Assembly (NCBI RefSeq): GCF_042492175.1
Contig: NZ_CP170453.1
Coordinates: 186,001 to 250,000, forward strand
Length of the DNA: 64,000 bases
DNA from: CAJXSN01 sp947492235
GTDB taxonomy: Bacteria; Pseudomonadota; Alphaproteobacteria; Sphingomonadales; Sphingomonadaceae
Direction of reading: 5' to 3'
The notes beneath the pieces were generated by a model. That model searched no databases and was not told the DNA's origin. It saw only the letters and a program-made list of their open reading frames with translations. Position 1 is the first letter of the stretch. Every line of letters begins with the position of its first letter. Below, piece by piece: positions 9,101-17,220 of this stretch. The position numbers were made by a program, and so were the translations under genes.

Positions 9101-10017
9101 ACTCAGGCGCATCCAGACCCGTGAACGACAAGACAGACGAAAACGGCAAGACAGACGAGGCCGAAAAGAAGGACGAAAAGGTCAACTGGTTCGCGGAAAT
9201 CCGCGGGCTGGCGCTGATGCTGCTGGCGGTGGTCGTGTTCCACAGCTTCATCGCGAAACCTTTTTACATCCCTTCCCAATCGATGATGCCCAACCTGCTG
9301 GTGGGTGACCGGCTGGTGGTGAGCAAATACCCCTATGGCTTCAGCTGGGCCTCGATCAGTTTTCACCTTGCCCCGCGCGGCGAATGGCGGGTGTTTGGAT
9401 CGACCCCCGAATATGGCGATATCGTCATCCCCGTGCACCCGGAGCGGGACGAGGATTACATCAAGCGCGTGGTCGCCCTACCCGGTGACCGGATTGCTGT
9501 GACCAATGGCCAGATTGTCCTGAACGGCGAGCCTGTGCCGCAGGAAGTGGTGCCGCCTCTGGAAATCCCGGTGGATATCAATTCCCCGTGCAGCGCCTAC
9601 GACTATCCTGGCCTGCAGGAGCGCGACGAGAATGGCAACGCGGTCTGCCGCATCCCGACCTACCGCGAGACCCTGCCTAACGGCGCAAGCTATCTGATCC
9701 TCGATCACAGGACCGTCTCGCTCGATAATATGGACGAGGTTCTGGTGCCCGAAGACCATGTCTTCGTGATGGGCGACAACCGCGATCATTCGGCGGACAG
9801 CCGCGCCAGTATCCTCGATCAGGGACTGGGCGGGCCGATTCCGCTGAAGAATGTCGGCGGAAGGGCCGAATTCATCACATTCTCGCTCGACGGGACAGCG
9901 GGCTGGAACCCGTTCAGCTGGTTCTCCGCCATGCGCGGCGACCGGGCATGGACGACCCTGCGGCCCGAACTCGGCCCGCCGCCTGCCTCTTCCGAAGACG
10001 ACGATAGCGCGTCGTAA
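9097..10017 (+). CDS. lepB: Signal peptidase I
   Basis: 306 residues from ATG 9097, which overlaps the acpS stop (ATGA); an upstream in-frame ATG at 9058 would lie inside acpS and is less likely. Cleaves signal peptides from exported proteins at the outer face of the inner membrane. A charged, Lys/Glu/Asp-rich N-terminus of about 30 residues precedes the single anchor (GLALMLLAVVVFHSFIA). The catalytic Ser lies in IPSQSMMPNLLVGDR, and the general-base Lys in DYIKRVVALPGDRI. MGDNRDHSADSR is the box E motif. Confidence 0.96.
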   Translation: MNSGASRPVNDKTDENGKTDEAEKKDEKVNWFAEIRGLALMLLAVVVFHSFIAKPFYIPSQSMMPNLLVGDRLVVSKYPYGFSWASISFHLAPRGEWRVFGSTPEYGDIVIPVHPERDEDYIKRVVALPGDRIAVTNGQIVLNGEPVPQEVVPPLEIPVDINSPCSAYDYPGLQERDENGNAVCRIPTYRETLPNGASYLILDHRTVSLDNMDEVLVPEDHVFVMGDNRDHSADSRASILDQGLGGPIPLKNVGGRAEFITFSLDGTAGWNPFSWFSAMRGDRAWTTLRPELGPPPASSEDDDSAS

Positions 10018-10039
10018 CAACCGATCTGCAGAGCGTTCC

Positions 10040-11299
10040 ATGGCCCGCAAGTTTCTCTATCTCGTCGCGTTCATCGCCATTCTGGTCATCGCAGGCGGCA
10101 TTGCGCTCAGCATCTGGTCGCGCGAGGCGACCGAGCTTGCTTTCGTTCCGCAGGGCGATTTCGTGGAGCAGGATGCGCTGGCGCAGAATGCCTATGAGGA
10201 CCCGGCCATGTGGTATTCGCGCCCCGGCATCGGCACCGACGATCCAGCCCGTTACCAGCCCTCCATCGCCGAGCCTGAAGACGGCGCGGCCGAAGCGGCA
10301 CCTCCGCCCCCATCACCGGAAAACCCGGCCACGGAAGCCAGTCTGCCGCCTGCCGCGCCTTCGCTGGAAATCGGCGAAACCCGCCGCGCAGAGATCGTCC
10401 CGGCAGATGAAATCCCCGATTTCGCGGTCTTTTTCGTCCACCCGACCAGCTACATCCCGGTAAACTTTACCGACGAGGTCAACTGGAACGCGGCGCTGGG
10501 TGACGAGCAGGCCGAGCTGCGCGCACGGCTGTTCCTGCGCGGGCTGGCCAGCGCCTTCAACCGGGCGGACGAGATCTGGGCGCCAAAATACCGGCAGGCG
10601 GCGGTCGGCGCATTCCTGACCGACAAGCCCGAAGCGCAAAAGGCCATCGATGCCGCCTACCGCGATGTGGAACAGGCCTTCGCCTATTTCCTCGAAAGCG
10701 TGGACGACGACAAACCCATCGTGCTGGCGGGCCATAGTCAGGGATCGCTGCATATCCTCAACCTCCTGCGCCAGAAGGTCGCGGGCACGGCGGTCGAGGC
10801 CCGGATTGCGGCGGTCTATGCGGTCGGCTGGCCCATTTCGGTCGAAAGCGATCTGCCCGCTTTGCCCTTCCCCGCCTGCGCGGCAGCCGGTCAATCAGGA
10901 TGCATTTCCACCTGGAACAGCTTTGCCGACGATAACGACGCGAGCATGGCTCTGGGCTATTACGCGGATGGTCTGGGCTTCAACGGCCAGCCGCGCGGCG
11001 ACGGCCCGATCCTGTGCGTCAATCCCATCACCGGCGCGGTGAATGACGGCGCGCCTGCCAGCGCCAATCTGGGCACGCTGGTGCCGGAGGAAGACTTCTC
11101 CTCCGCCTCGCTGATCGCGGGCGCAGTGCCTGCCCGCTGCGATGATCGCGGATTGCTGCTGATCGGCTCCCCGCCCGATATGGGCGAAGCGGTGCTGCCG
11201 GGGAACAATTACCACGTCTATGACATCCCGCTGTTCTGGCGGAATGTGCAGGAGGATGTGGTCGCGCGCGTAAACGCTTGGTCGGCGCAAAGCCGATAG
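10040..11299 (+). CDS. DUF3089 family alpha/beta hydrolase, membrane anchored
   Basis: 419 residues from ATG 10040. The N-terminus is a signal anchor (FLYLVAFIAILVIAGGIALSI). A proline/alanine/glutamate-rich linker follows (residues about 80-115), then a hydrolase domain. The domain has FFVHPTSYI, as typical for DUF3089, and the nucleophile elbow VLAGHSQGSLH (Ser in GHSQG). It is therefore probably a serine esterase or lipase acting outside the inner membrane; the substrate is unknown. It follows lepB by 22 bp and is followed by ruvX after 5 bp, so it is likely in the same transcript. Confidence 0.85.
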   Translation: MARKFLYLVAFIAILVIAGGIALSIWSREATELAFVPQGDFVEQDALAQNAYEDPAMWYSRPGIGTDDPARYQPSIAEPEDGAAEAAPPPPSPENPATEASLPPAAPSLEIGETRRAEIVPADEIPDFAVFFVHPTSYIPVNFTDEVNWNAALGDEQAELRARLFLRGLASAFNRADEIWAPKYRQAAVGAFLTDKPEAQKAIDAAYRDVEQAFAYFLESVDDDKPIVLAGHSQGSLHILNLLRQKVAGTAVEARIAAVYAVGWPISVESDLPALPFPACAAAGQSGCISTWNSFADDNDASMALGYYADGLGFNGQPRGDGPILCVNPITGAVNDGAPASANLGTLVPEEDFSSASLIAGAVPARCDDRGLLLIGSPPDMGEAVLPGNNYHVYDIPLFWRNVQEDVVARVNAWSAQSR

Positions 11300-11304
11300 C
11301 GGGC

Positions 11305-11793
11305 ATGGCCAGCGACGAATTGATTACTGAAAGCGCTGCCGATTTCGCCGGGGCTCTGCCCGAGGGCGGCGTGCTGCTGGCGCTCGATCTGGGGAGCAAA
11401 ACCATCGGACTGGCGACCTGCGATGCAGGCTGGCGCTTTGCCACGGCGGGCAAAACCCTGCCGCGGGGCAAGTTCGGCCGCGACCGGGAGGCTTTGCGCG
11501 CCCTTATGGAACAGCGCGGCGTTGCGGGCCTGATCCTCGGCCTGCCGCGCAATATGGACGGCAGCGAAGGCCCGCGCGCGCAGGCCAGCCGCGCCTATGC
11601 CCGCAATCTGGCCGAAGCGTTCGGCCTGCCATTGCTGCTGTGGGACGAGCGCTGGTCCACCCAGAGCGCCGAGACGGCGATGATCGGGCAAGGCACCAGC
11701 CGGGCCAAACGCGCGGAGCGGATAGACAGCCATGCAGCGGCGATCATCCTGCAAGCGGCGATCGACCGGCTCGCAGGCGGAACAATCCTTTAG
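11305..11793 (+). CDS. ruvX: RuvX/YqgF Holliday junction resolvase-like nuclease
   Basis: 162 residues from ATG 11305; an in-frame TTG at 11278 would overlap the preceding gene. RNase H-fold protein of the YqgF family, linked to pre-16S rRNA processing and to Holliday junction resolution. The family motifs are all present: LLALDLGSKTIGLA (first Asp), GLILGLPRNMDGSEG, WDERWSTQSAE (Glu) and RIDSHAAAIILQ (last Asp). The next gene is convergent, ending only 10 bp away. Confidence 0.95.
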   Translation: MASDELITESAADFAGALPEGGVLLALDLGSKTIGLATCDAGWRFATAGKTLPRGKFGRDREALRALMEQRGVAGLILGLPRNMDGSEGPRAQASRAYARNLAEAFGLPLLLWDERWSTQSAETAMIGQGTSRAKRAERIDSHAAAIILQAAIDRLAGGTIL

Positions 11794-11803
11794 CGGCCAT
11801 TGC

Positions 11804-12697
11804 TCATACGCTGGCGAGTGCGGCGCGCCGCTGTCTGGCTTCCCCGGCCACCAGCCTGCTGCCCGATAACTCCGCCTCGCGCCAAACGGCATCGGGGTCT
11901 TCGCCCGTACGGCTGCGCTCATCGTAAATCGCCAGACGCAGGCGTTCCGAAGGATGCGCACCGGTGAAATGGTCCGCCAGATCGCGCATTTCCTGATGTC
12001 CGGTCGCAATCCCGCAGCGCAGCAGGGCTTCGCTGGCACCGGGATTGAGGATGGCGGTGATCCGCCCTTCGTTCAGATCAAACCGGTACTGGTCGTGCCA
12101 CGCCTGCGCCGGATTGGCCGCCACGACGTTCAATGAAACCGAGAGGCTGGCAGGCGGCAACTGCGCATGGATATCGCGGTGCGCGCGGTAATGCTGCACC
12201 TCGCCCGGTGACAGGATGCTTCGTCCGCGGAAGCGCAGTGCGACGCTTCCGCCCGTCACTCCGATGACGCTGTCATAGTCGTATTCGTAATAGTCGCTGC
12301 CATAGCCGGGGCCGAAATGGCCGATGGTCAGAAAGTCGAAATTGTGATCGTGCGGCAGGCCGTAAGCAAAGCTGCTCGCCCCGCCCGCCCGCATCACGCT
12401 GTCTCCCGCCGCAGGCCAGATATTCGCGCGCAGAAAATAGCCGGGACGCGCTCCGCTGAGCATGATCGCTTGCGGGCCATATCCGTTTGCGCCGGGGTCC
12501 GCGCGGTGGGAGGATTTGAGTTCCTCCACCATCAGATCGCCGAGGAATGTGCGGTTGGCATCGAGAGCGCGCAGATGGGTGGCAGCGGTCAGCAGATGCT
12601 CGTCTTGCGAGAAATCCGGATCGAGCGCGTCCAAAGCTGCGATGGTCTCTTCCAGCAAGGCGGCTTGCTGCGGCGCAGTCGCAATGGTGCGTGGCAT
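11804..12697 (-). CDS. Cupin-like protein, partner of the peptide gene (unknown function)
   Basis: 297 residues from ATG 12697, two bases after the stop of the upstream gene; a TTG at 12703 would overlap that gene. No named family recognised. A helical N-terminal half leads to PHDHNFDFLTIGHFGPGY (His117, His119, His127) and YYEYDYD. Then comes GRSILSPGEVQHYRAH, which resembles cupin motif 2 (G-x5-PxG-x2-H), and DIHAQLPPASLSVSLNV. This fits a metal-binding cupin fold, possibly a non-haem Fe(II) oxygenase. The C-terminal third is helical. It shares the PG-[ED]-[VI]...H strand with the upstream protein, suggesting two diverged copies that may form a heteromer. Base use matches its neighbours, so it looks resident. 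Confidence 0.7.
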   Translation of the reverse strand: MPRTIATAPQQAALLEETIAALDALDPDFSQDEHLLTAATHLRALDANRTFLGDLMVEELKSSHRADPGANGYGPQAIMLSGARPGYFLRANIWPAAGDSVMRAGGASSFAYGLPHDHNFDFLTIGHFGPGYGSDYYEYDYDSVIGVTGGSVALRFRGRSILSPGEVQHYRAHRDIHAQLPPASLSVSLNVVAANPAQAWHDQYRFDLNEGRITAILNPGASEALLRCGIATGHQEMRDLADHFTGAHPSERLRLAIYDERSRTGEDPDAVWREAELSGSRLVAGEARQRRAALASV

Positions 12698-12699
12698 GG

Positions 12700-13647
12700 T
12701 CAAGCAAGCTCCAGTTCGCCGAGCACGGGATGGCGGGCAATCAGCGCATCGCGCAGCGCCCGCGTATCGGGCATCAGCGGGTCTGCCGGATCACTGGCGA
12801 TGGCCGACAGGGCAGCAAAACCGGCAGCGGTATTCATGGCCAGCGCCCCTTTCAGCGCCTGCCAGCGCGCAGGGCCATTGCCCTCTCGCGTCGCCAGCCC
12901 CGCCAGGGCATCCACAGCATCCCCCCGCCCCATCGCGGTCAGTAGCGCTGCCATCAATTCGTGCCTTGTATCGCGGGGATCACCCGCCGCTTCATGCAGC
13001 AGCGCCCCGTCTGTCAGGCTGATCTGCCGTGTGGCGGGCATAGGCTCCGGTGTCCGGGCCAGTCGCAGACAGACGAGCGAGGATGTGACCTGATGAAACA
13101 GCCGCGTATGCCAGGCCGGCAGGCGCAATATGTCGCCCGGTGCAAAGCCACGCGGTTGGCGCTCCAACCGCTCGCCATGAAGTGCCGCAATCTCGCCCCG
13201 GGCGCGGCCTGCGAGCACCGCCTCGACCCGCTCCGCTGCTGTGACTGTGGCCGACGCAGGCACCGCACGCGCGCCTCCTCCATCGCCCTCCACCACCACC
13301 AGCGACAGCGAGGCGCGGCCGCAATTGGCCAGACTGACCAGCGCAAATCCGCCTTCGCAGCTATGCCGGAAGCACGGCTGGCCCAGCGGTGTGTGCGCCA
13401 TGGCACTGGCGGAATGGGTCAGGAAATCCGCCGCAAAGCGTGCAGGCTCGTTCCCGGCAAACAGGCCGGAGAGCGCGGGCAGATCGCCCAATTCCTCTCC
13501 GGCCCCGTAGCGCGTCAAATCATCCAGCACCGGCGCAGCGCACGCAGCCCCGCGCCAGTCCTGCGCAGCCCGGATCATCGCCGCCTGCGCATGGTCCTGC
13601 GCCGCGCGGTCGCCACGAAATGCCGTTAGCTGAGGCCCCGCCTGCAC
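12700..13647 (-). CDS. Second cupin-like protein of the peptide unit (unknown function)
   Basis: 315 residues from a GTG at 13647, 15 bp after the stop of the 51-residue peptide gene and preceded by a weak GGGGC. No named family recognised. A helical N-terminal region, including YGAGEELGDLP, precedes a beta-rich middle: PCFRHSCEGGFALVSLANCG, then GFAPGDILRLPAWHTRLFHQ with His180 and His185, and a SLVCLRLA strand. The C-terminal 100 residues are Ala/Leu-rich helices (HELMAALLTAMGRGDAVDA). The PG-D-I...W-H-x4-H pattern lines up with the downstream protein, but the HxH pair of motif 1 is absent. This copy may therefore be a regulatory or substrate-binding subunit. That is inference. Confidence 0.7.
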   Translation of the reverse strand: MQAGPQLTAFRGDRAAQDHAQAAMIRAAQDWRGAACAAPVLDDLTRYGAGEELGDLPALSGLFAGNEPARFAADFLTHSASAMAHTPLGQPCFRHSCEGGFALVSLANCGRASLSLVVVEGDGGGARAVPASATVTAAERVEAVLAGRARGEIAALHGERLERQPRGFAPGDILRLPAWHTRLFHQVTSSLVCLRLARTPEPMPATRQISLTDGALLHEAAGDPRDTRHELMAALLTAMGRGDAVDALAGLATREGNGPARWQALKGALAMNTAAGFAALSAIASDPADPLMPDTRALRDALIARHPVLGELELA

Positions 13648-13662
13648 GCCGCCGGCCCCAGC

Positions 13663-13818
13663 TTACAAAACGACGGATGCGTGGTTGTAGAGATAGACCA
13701 TGATGATAATGATCCGGTCATCCAGCGTCGCGCTGGCGCCATCTGCCATACTGCCGAAAACGCCGGTGACTGTGCCCAGATCGGGCAGGCTGTCGATATC
13801 GATTTTGGGAAGTTCCAT
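13663..13818 (-). CDS. 51-residue peptide gene at the head of the cupin-like unit
   Basis: ATG 13818 to TAA 13663. A perfect AGGAGGGG ribosome binding site lies at 13828-13835, nine bases before the start. The first half is acidic and hydrophilic (MELPKIDIDSLPDLGTVTG); a Gly/Ala/Ser stretch follows (GSMADGASATLDD); the last part is strongly hydrophobic with aromatic residues (IIIIMVYLYNHASVVL). There is no signal-peptide-like basic start. It precedes two cupin-like genes on the same strand with 15 bp and about 2 bp gaps. The leader-like front and distinct tail would fit a precursor peptide whose tail is modified by the partners, but it could also be a small structural or membrane-associated protein. 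The family was not recognised. Confidence 0.72.
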   Translation of the reverse strand: MELPKIDIDSLPDLGTVTGVFGSMADGASATLDDRIIIIMVYLYNHASVVL

Positions 13819-13945
13819 TGGCTTGCACCCCTCCTGTATGCGGCCGCCATAATGGTGGCCGGAAGTGGCAAACTGGGCCGCACCGGGCCGCCAGAAAAAT
13901 TAAAACATTGTCATGGCGGCCCACCCGTTTCACTGCTTTCCCGGC

Positions 13946-14398
13946 ATGAGTGAACAGACCCCGCAATTCGATCCCAAAAGCATGGCCCGCTTCATGTTCG
14001 GGGCCAGTCACAATGGCTTTCTGGGCATGGGCTATCACGCGCATGGCGAGGACTGGATGGAACTGGAACTGCCATGGCGCGAGGATCTGGTGGGTGACAG
14101 CGAACAGCATGTGCTGGCATCGGGCCCGATCATCAGCTTGCTCGACATGGCCAGCGGAATGGCGATCTGGACCAGAATGCAGGCTTTCACACCGGTGGCG
14201 ACGCTGGACCTGCGGGTTGATTATCTGCGCCCGGCAAAGGAGCGATGCGCGGTTATCGGGCGGTCGGAATGTTACCGGCTCACACGCTCCGCCGCTTTCG
14301 TGCGCGGGATTGCGCATGACGGGGATGCGGAGGATCCGGTGGCCAATATGGCGGGTGTGTTCATGACCATCGGCGGAGCATCGCAGCGTGGCGAATAG
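13946..14398 (+). CDS. PaaI-type hotdog thioesterase
   Basis: 150 residues from ATG 13946; an upstream in-frame ATG at 13913 is possible. Hotdog-fold acyl-CoA thioesterase. The central pattern LASGPIISLLDMASGMAIWTR carries the Asp of the family's active-site helix, and ATLDLRVDYLRPA is the usual following strand. Substrate unknown; such proteins hydrolyse acyl- or phenylacetyl-CoA. It overlaps the next thioesterase gene by 11 bp, so the two are probably translated together. Its promoter region is shared, divergently, with the peptide gene. Confidence 0.88.
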   Translation: MSEQTPQFDPKSMARFMFGASHNGFLGMGYHAHGEDWMELELPWREDLVGDSEQHVLASGPIISLLDMASGMAIWTRMQAFTPVATLDLRVDYLRPAKERCAVIGRSECYRLTRSAAFVRGIAHDGDAEDPVANMAGVFMTIGGASQRGE

Positions 14399-14819
14399 TA
14401 TCGATCCATCCCCGCTCCTGACGCCCTATGCCCGCTCCATGGGCGTGGAAGTGCAGGACGACGGCGCTGAAAATGGCACCGCTCCGATCCTCAGCGTACC
14501 GTTCTCCGACACGGTTCAGGGCCGCCCGTCGCATTATCATGGCGGCGCGATCAGCGGTCTGCTGGAAACCGCCGGCTATGCAGCGATCCGAACGCAGCTG
14601 GAGCTGGATCAGCGCGGCAATGTCCGGCTCAAACCCATCAACATCACCATGCAGTTTCTGGCCGCTGCCAAATCCGAGACACTGTTTGCGCAGGCCCGGA
14701 TCACCAAGCTGGGGCGCCGCAATGCCAATGTGGAGGTCGAGTGCTGGCAGGCTGACCGGTCCCGCCCGCGCGCCACGGCGGTGATGAATGTCCTGATGGT
14801 GACCGCCGGGCCTGAATAG
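14388..14819 (+). CDS. PaaI-type hotdog thioesterase, second copy
   Basis: 143 residues, GTG start inside the end of the preceding gene. Hotdog fold: FSDTVQGRPSHYHGGAISGLLETAGYAA has the His-Gly-Gly and the acidic residue expected on the helix, followed by KPINITMQFLAAAK and ITKLGRRNANVEVECWQ. Two adjacent PaaI-like genes in tandem are common in Sphingomonadales; they may form a heteromer. The exact substrate is not visible from the sequence. Confidence 0.88.
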   Translation: MANSIDPSPLLTPYARSMGVEVQDDGAENGTAPILSVPFSDTVQGRPSHYHGGAISGLLETAGYAAIRTQLELDQRGNVRLKPINITMQFLAAAKSETLFAQARITKLGRRNANVEVECWQADRSRPRATAVMNVLMVTAGPE

Positions 14820-14860
14820 CAGCCGCACGGATCAGCTGCCGCGCCAGGTGCCACTCTGGC

Positions 14861-17092
14861 TTAACTCCCCTGCTGGCCCAGCCTTTCGCGCACACGCTGC
14901 TCCGCCTCGCGCCGCGCGCGCTCTATCGCCGCGTCATCCATCCGCACGCCGTCCTGACCGACCTCCAGATCAATCGGGATACCATCGACATCGGTGCGCA
15001 GGATCAGCGTGCCGTCATCCAGCCGCAGCTGCACCCCGTCTTCACCCAGCGGAATATCTTCGGGCTCCGGCACATCCTGCGGCTCGACTGGACCGGACGG
15101 ATCGGCCGAGGGGGCGCGGCGCGGTGCCGGGGCGCGTCTCTGCCCGCCATCGGCAACCAGCGCAGCCTGCATGAAATTTTTCCAGATGCGCGCGGGCAAG
15201 CCGCCGCCCGATATCTTGCCGAGCGAAGAATTGTCATCATTGCCGATCCAGACACCGACCACCAGATCACCGGCATAGCCGACAAACAGCGCATCGCGAT
15301 TATCCTGCGTTGTGCCGGTCTTGCCGTAATTGGGGCCGGACAGCATCGCCGCCCGCCCGGTACCGGAATTGATCGCGCGGCGCAGCATCGCCTCGATATC
15401 TTCATGCTCGTTGCTGCCGATGCTTTCCGGCCCGTTCCAGAACCAGTCCCACCAGCTTTGCTCCGGTTTCGGGAAGGCTGTGGGCGTCACCGGAAAGGCA
15501 TTGCCGGCAATGCCGGCATAGGCTGCGGTCAGTTCGATCAGGGGGATGCTGGCTGTACCCAGAGCGAGACTGGGGTCGCCTTCTTGCATATCGCTTTCCA
15601 CCCCGAATGCGCGGGCCATGGCGATCACTTTCTCGCTGCCGACATCCTGGAAAAGGCGCACTGCGGCCACATTGCTGGACTGCGCAAAGGCCTCCTCCAG
15701 CGTCAGGGTATCGCTGTATTTCTCGCCAGAATTTTTCGGCCGGTAGCTGCCGGTTGCGATCGGCAGATTGCTGATCGTATCATCCGGCCGCGCGCCCGCT
15801 TCCAGCGCTGCGAGATAGACGAACAGCTTGAAGGTGGAGCCTGCCTGCCGCCGCGCCTGTGTCGCGCGGTTGAAGGGCGAGCTTGCATAATCTTTGCCCC
15901 CCACCATCGCGACGACTTCGCCATTGGTCCGCATCACCACCATCGCCGCCTGTGCCCCGCCCAGCGGAGCGCGCGCGATGGCCTGCCGGGCAATGCCTTG
16001 CAGCCGTGCATCCAGCGTGGTGGTCATCGTCTGCCGGGAATAGCCGCCTTCGGCCCGGTCCCGCGCTTCGGGCAAGGCCCAATCCGCGAAATAGGTGCCG
16101 GTGGGAACGCGCTCCGCCCGCCGCACATCGAGTTTGGGCGACGGGACCGCCTGCGCCTCGGCCTGCGTCAGATAGCCCGCATCCACCATCGCGCCCAGCA
16201 CCACGCGCATGCGCTCTTCGGCGCGGGCATAATGCTTGCTCGGCGCGCGGTAGGACGGGGCCTGCACCAGCCCGGCCAGCATCGCCGACTGCGCCAGCGT
16301 CAGGTTCTCCGGCTTGCGGTAGAAATAATGCAAAGACGCCGCGTGCAGCCCGTAGCGATTATCGCCGAAATAGGCATTGGCGAGATAGCGCTCCAGAATC
16401 TCGTCCTTGGTCAGCCATCCCTCCAGCCAGAACGCGATCAGCATTTCGCGCAGCTTGCGCGTCAGGCTGCGTTCGGGCGTCAGGAAAGACAGCTTCGCCA
16501 GCTGCTGGGTGATGGTGCTGCCGCCCTGCACCGGTCCGCCCGTCGCGTTCGACCAGGCGGCCCGCGCCAGCCCGCGCGGATCGATGCCCCAATGCGAATA
16601 GAACCGGCGGTCCTCGATGCTGAGGAATGCTTCGACCACATGGGGCGGCAGTTCCGAAACGGGGACCGGCGGCTCCATCACCGCCCCGACGCGGGCAATC
16701 GGCGTGCCATCGGTAGCGAGCAGAGTGACCTCGGGCGGCACCACCGGCTCCAGCGATTTGGACAGCGGCGCGGTGATGGCGAGATAGGCGATAATCAGCA
16801 CCAGCGCGACCAGCAGCGCCAGAAACCCGCGCTTCAGCCATTTGCGCCGGCGTGGCCACGGGCTGACCGCAGCGCCTTCGGACGGGGGCACATAGGTCCC
16901 GGATGTAGCCCCATAGTCCCAGTTGGCACCGCCAGCCGGGCGGCTAGCCGAGGGGCGGTAAAAACCATCATCCGGATCGTCGCCATCGTCCTGCCAGCCC
17001 CCGCCGGGGGTCTCTTCCAGCGGATAATAGCCGGAATGCCCGGTATTCTCCTCGCCGGAATCCCTGCCAAATCGAAAAAAGCGCCGCATCAA
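14861..17092 (-). CDS. Class A penicillin-binding protein (glycosyltransferase/transpeptidase)
   Basis: 743 residues. Polymerises lipid II into glycan strands and cross-links the peptides of peptidoglycan outside the inner membrane. A cytosolic Gly/Pro/Asp-rich N-terminus and an RRRKWLKR stretch precede the anchor (GFLALLVALVLIIAYLAIT). The glycosyltransferase motifs EDRRFYSHWGID, GGSTITQQLAK and RKLREMLIAFWLE lie around residues 160-225. The transpeptidase motifs are STFKLF (near residue 420), QSSN, and YGKTGTTQD (near 587). The C-terminal 80 residues are charged, with Asp/Glu/Arg-rich stretches. PBP1A/PBP1B/PBP1C subtype cannot be fixed from motifs alone; the lack of a long beta-lectin tail argues against PBP1C. 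Confidence 0.93.
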   Translation of the reverse strand: MMRRFFRFGRDSGEENTGHSGYYPLEETPGGGWQDDGDDPDDGFYRPSASRPAGGANWDYGATSGTYVPPSEGAAVSPWPRRRKWLKRGFLALLVALVLIIAYLAITAPLSKSLEPVVPPEVTLLATDGTPIARVGAVMEPPVPVSELPPHVVEAFLSIEDRRFYSHWGIDPRGLARAAWSNATGGPVQGGSTITQQLAKLSFLTPERSLTRKLREMLIAFWLEGWLTKDEILERYLANAYFGDNRYGLHAASLHYFYRKPENLTLAQSAMLAGLVQAPSYRAPSKHYARAEERMRVVLGAMVDAGYLTQAEAQAVPSPKLDVRRAERVPTGTYFADWALPEARDRAEGGYSRQTMTTTLDARLQGIARQAIARAPLGGAQAAMVVMRTNGEVVAMVGGKDYASSPFNRATQARRQAGSTFKLFVYLAALEAGARPDDTISNLPIATGSYRPKNSGEKYSDTLTLEEAFAQSSNVAAVRLFQDVGSEKVIAMARAFGVESDMQEGDPSLALGTASIPLIELTAAYAGIAGNAFPVTPTAFPKPEQSWWDWFWNGPESIGSNEHEDIEAMLRRAINSGTGRAAMLSGPNYGKTGTTQDNRDALFVGYAGDLVVGVWIGNDDNSSLGKISGGGLPARIWKNFMQAALVADGGQRRAPAPRRAPSADPSGPVEPQDVPEPEDIPLGEDGVQLRLDDGTLILRTDVDGIPIDLEVGQDGVRMDDAAIERARREAEQRVRERLGQQGS

Positions 17093-17220
17093 ACTGTATT
17101 ACCTTACCAATACGCCTTTGGCGAGCCTTAAGGATTATGCGCCTTCGCACCGGAAGGTAATCTTAACCAACCACACGTAACGGGAGGTATCGCCAAAAGT
17201 TTGAAACGGGTAACGATCTG

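Noticed and set aside
15404..17131. 575-residue plus-strand open frame opposite the penicillin-binding protein
   Set aside because: Shadow of a gene with complete catalytic motifs; no ribosome binding site and no protein-like segments.
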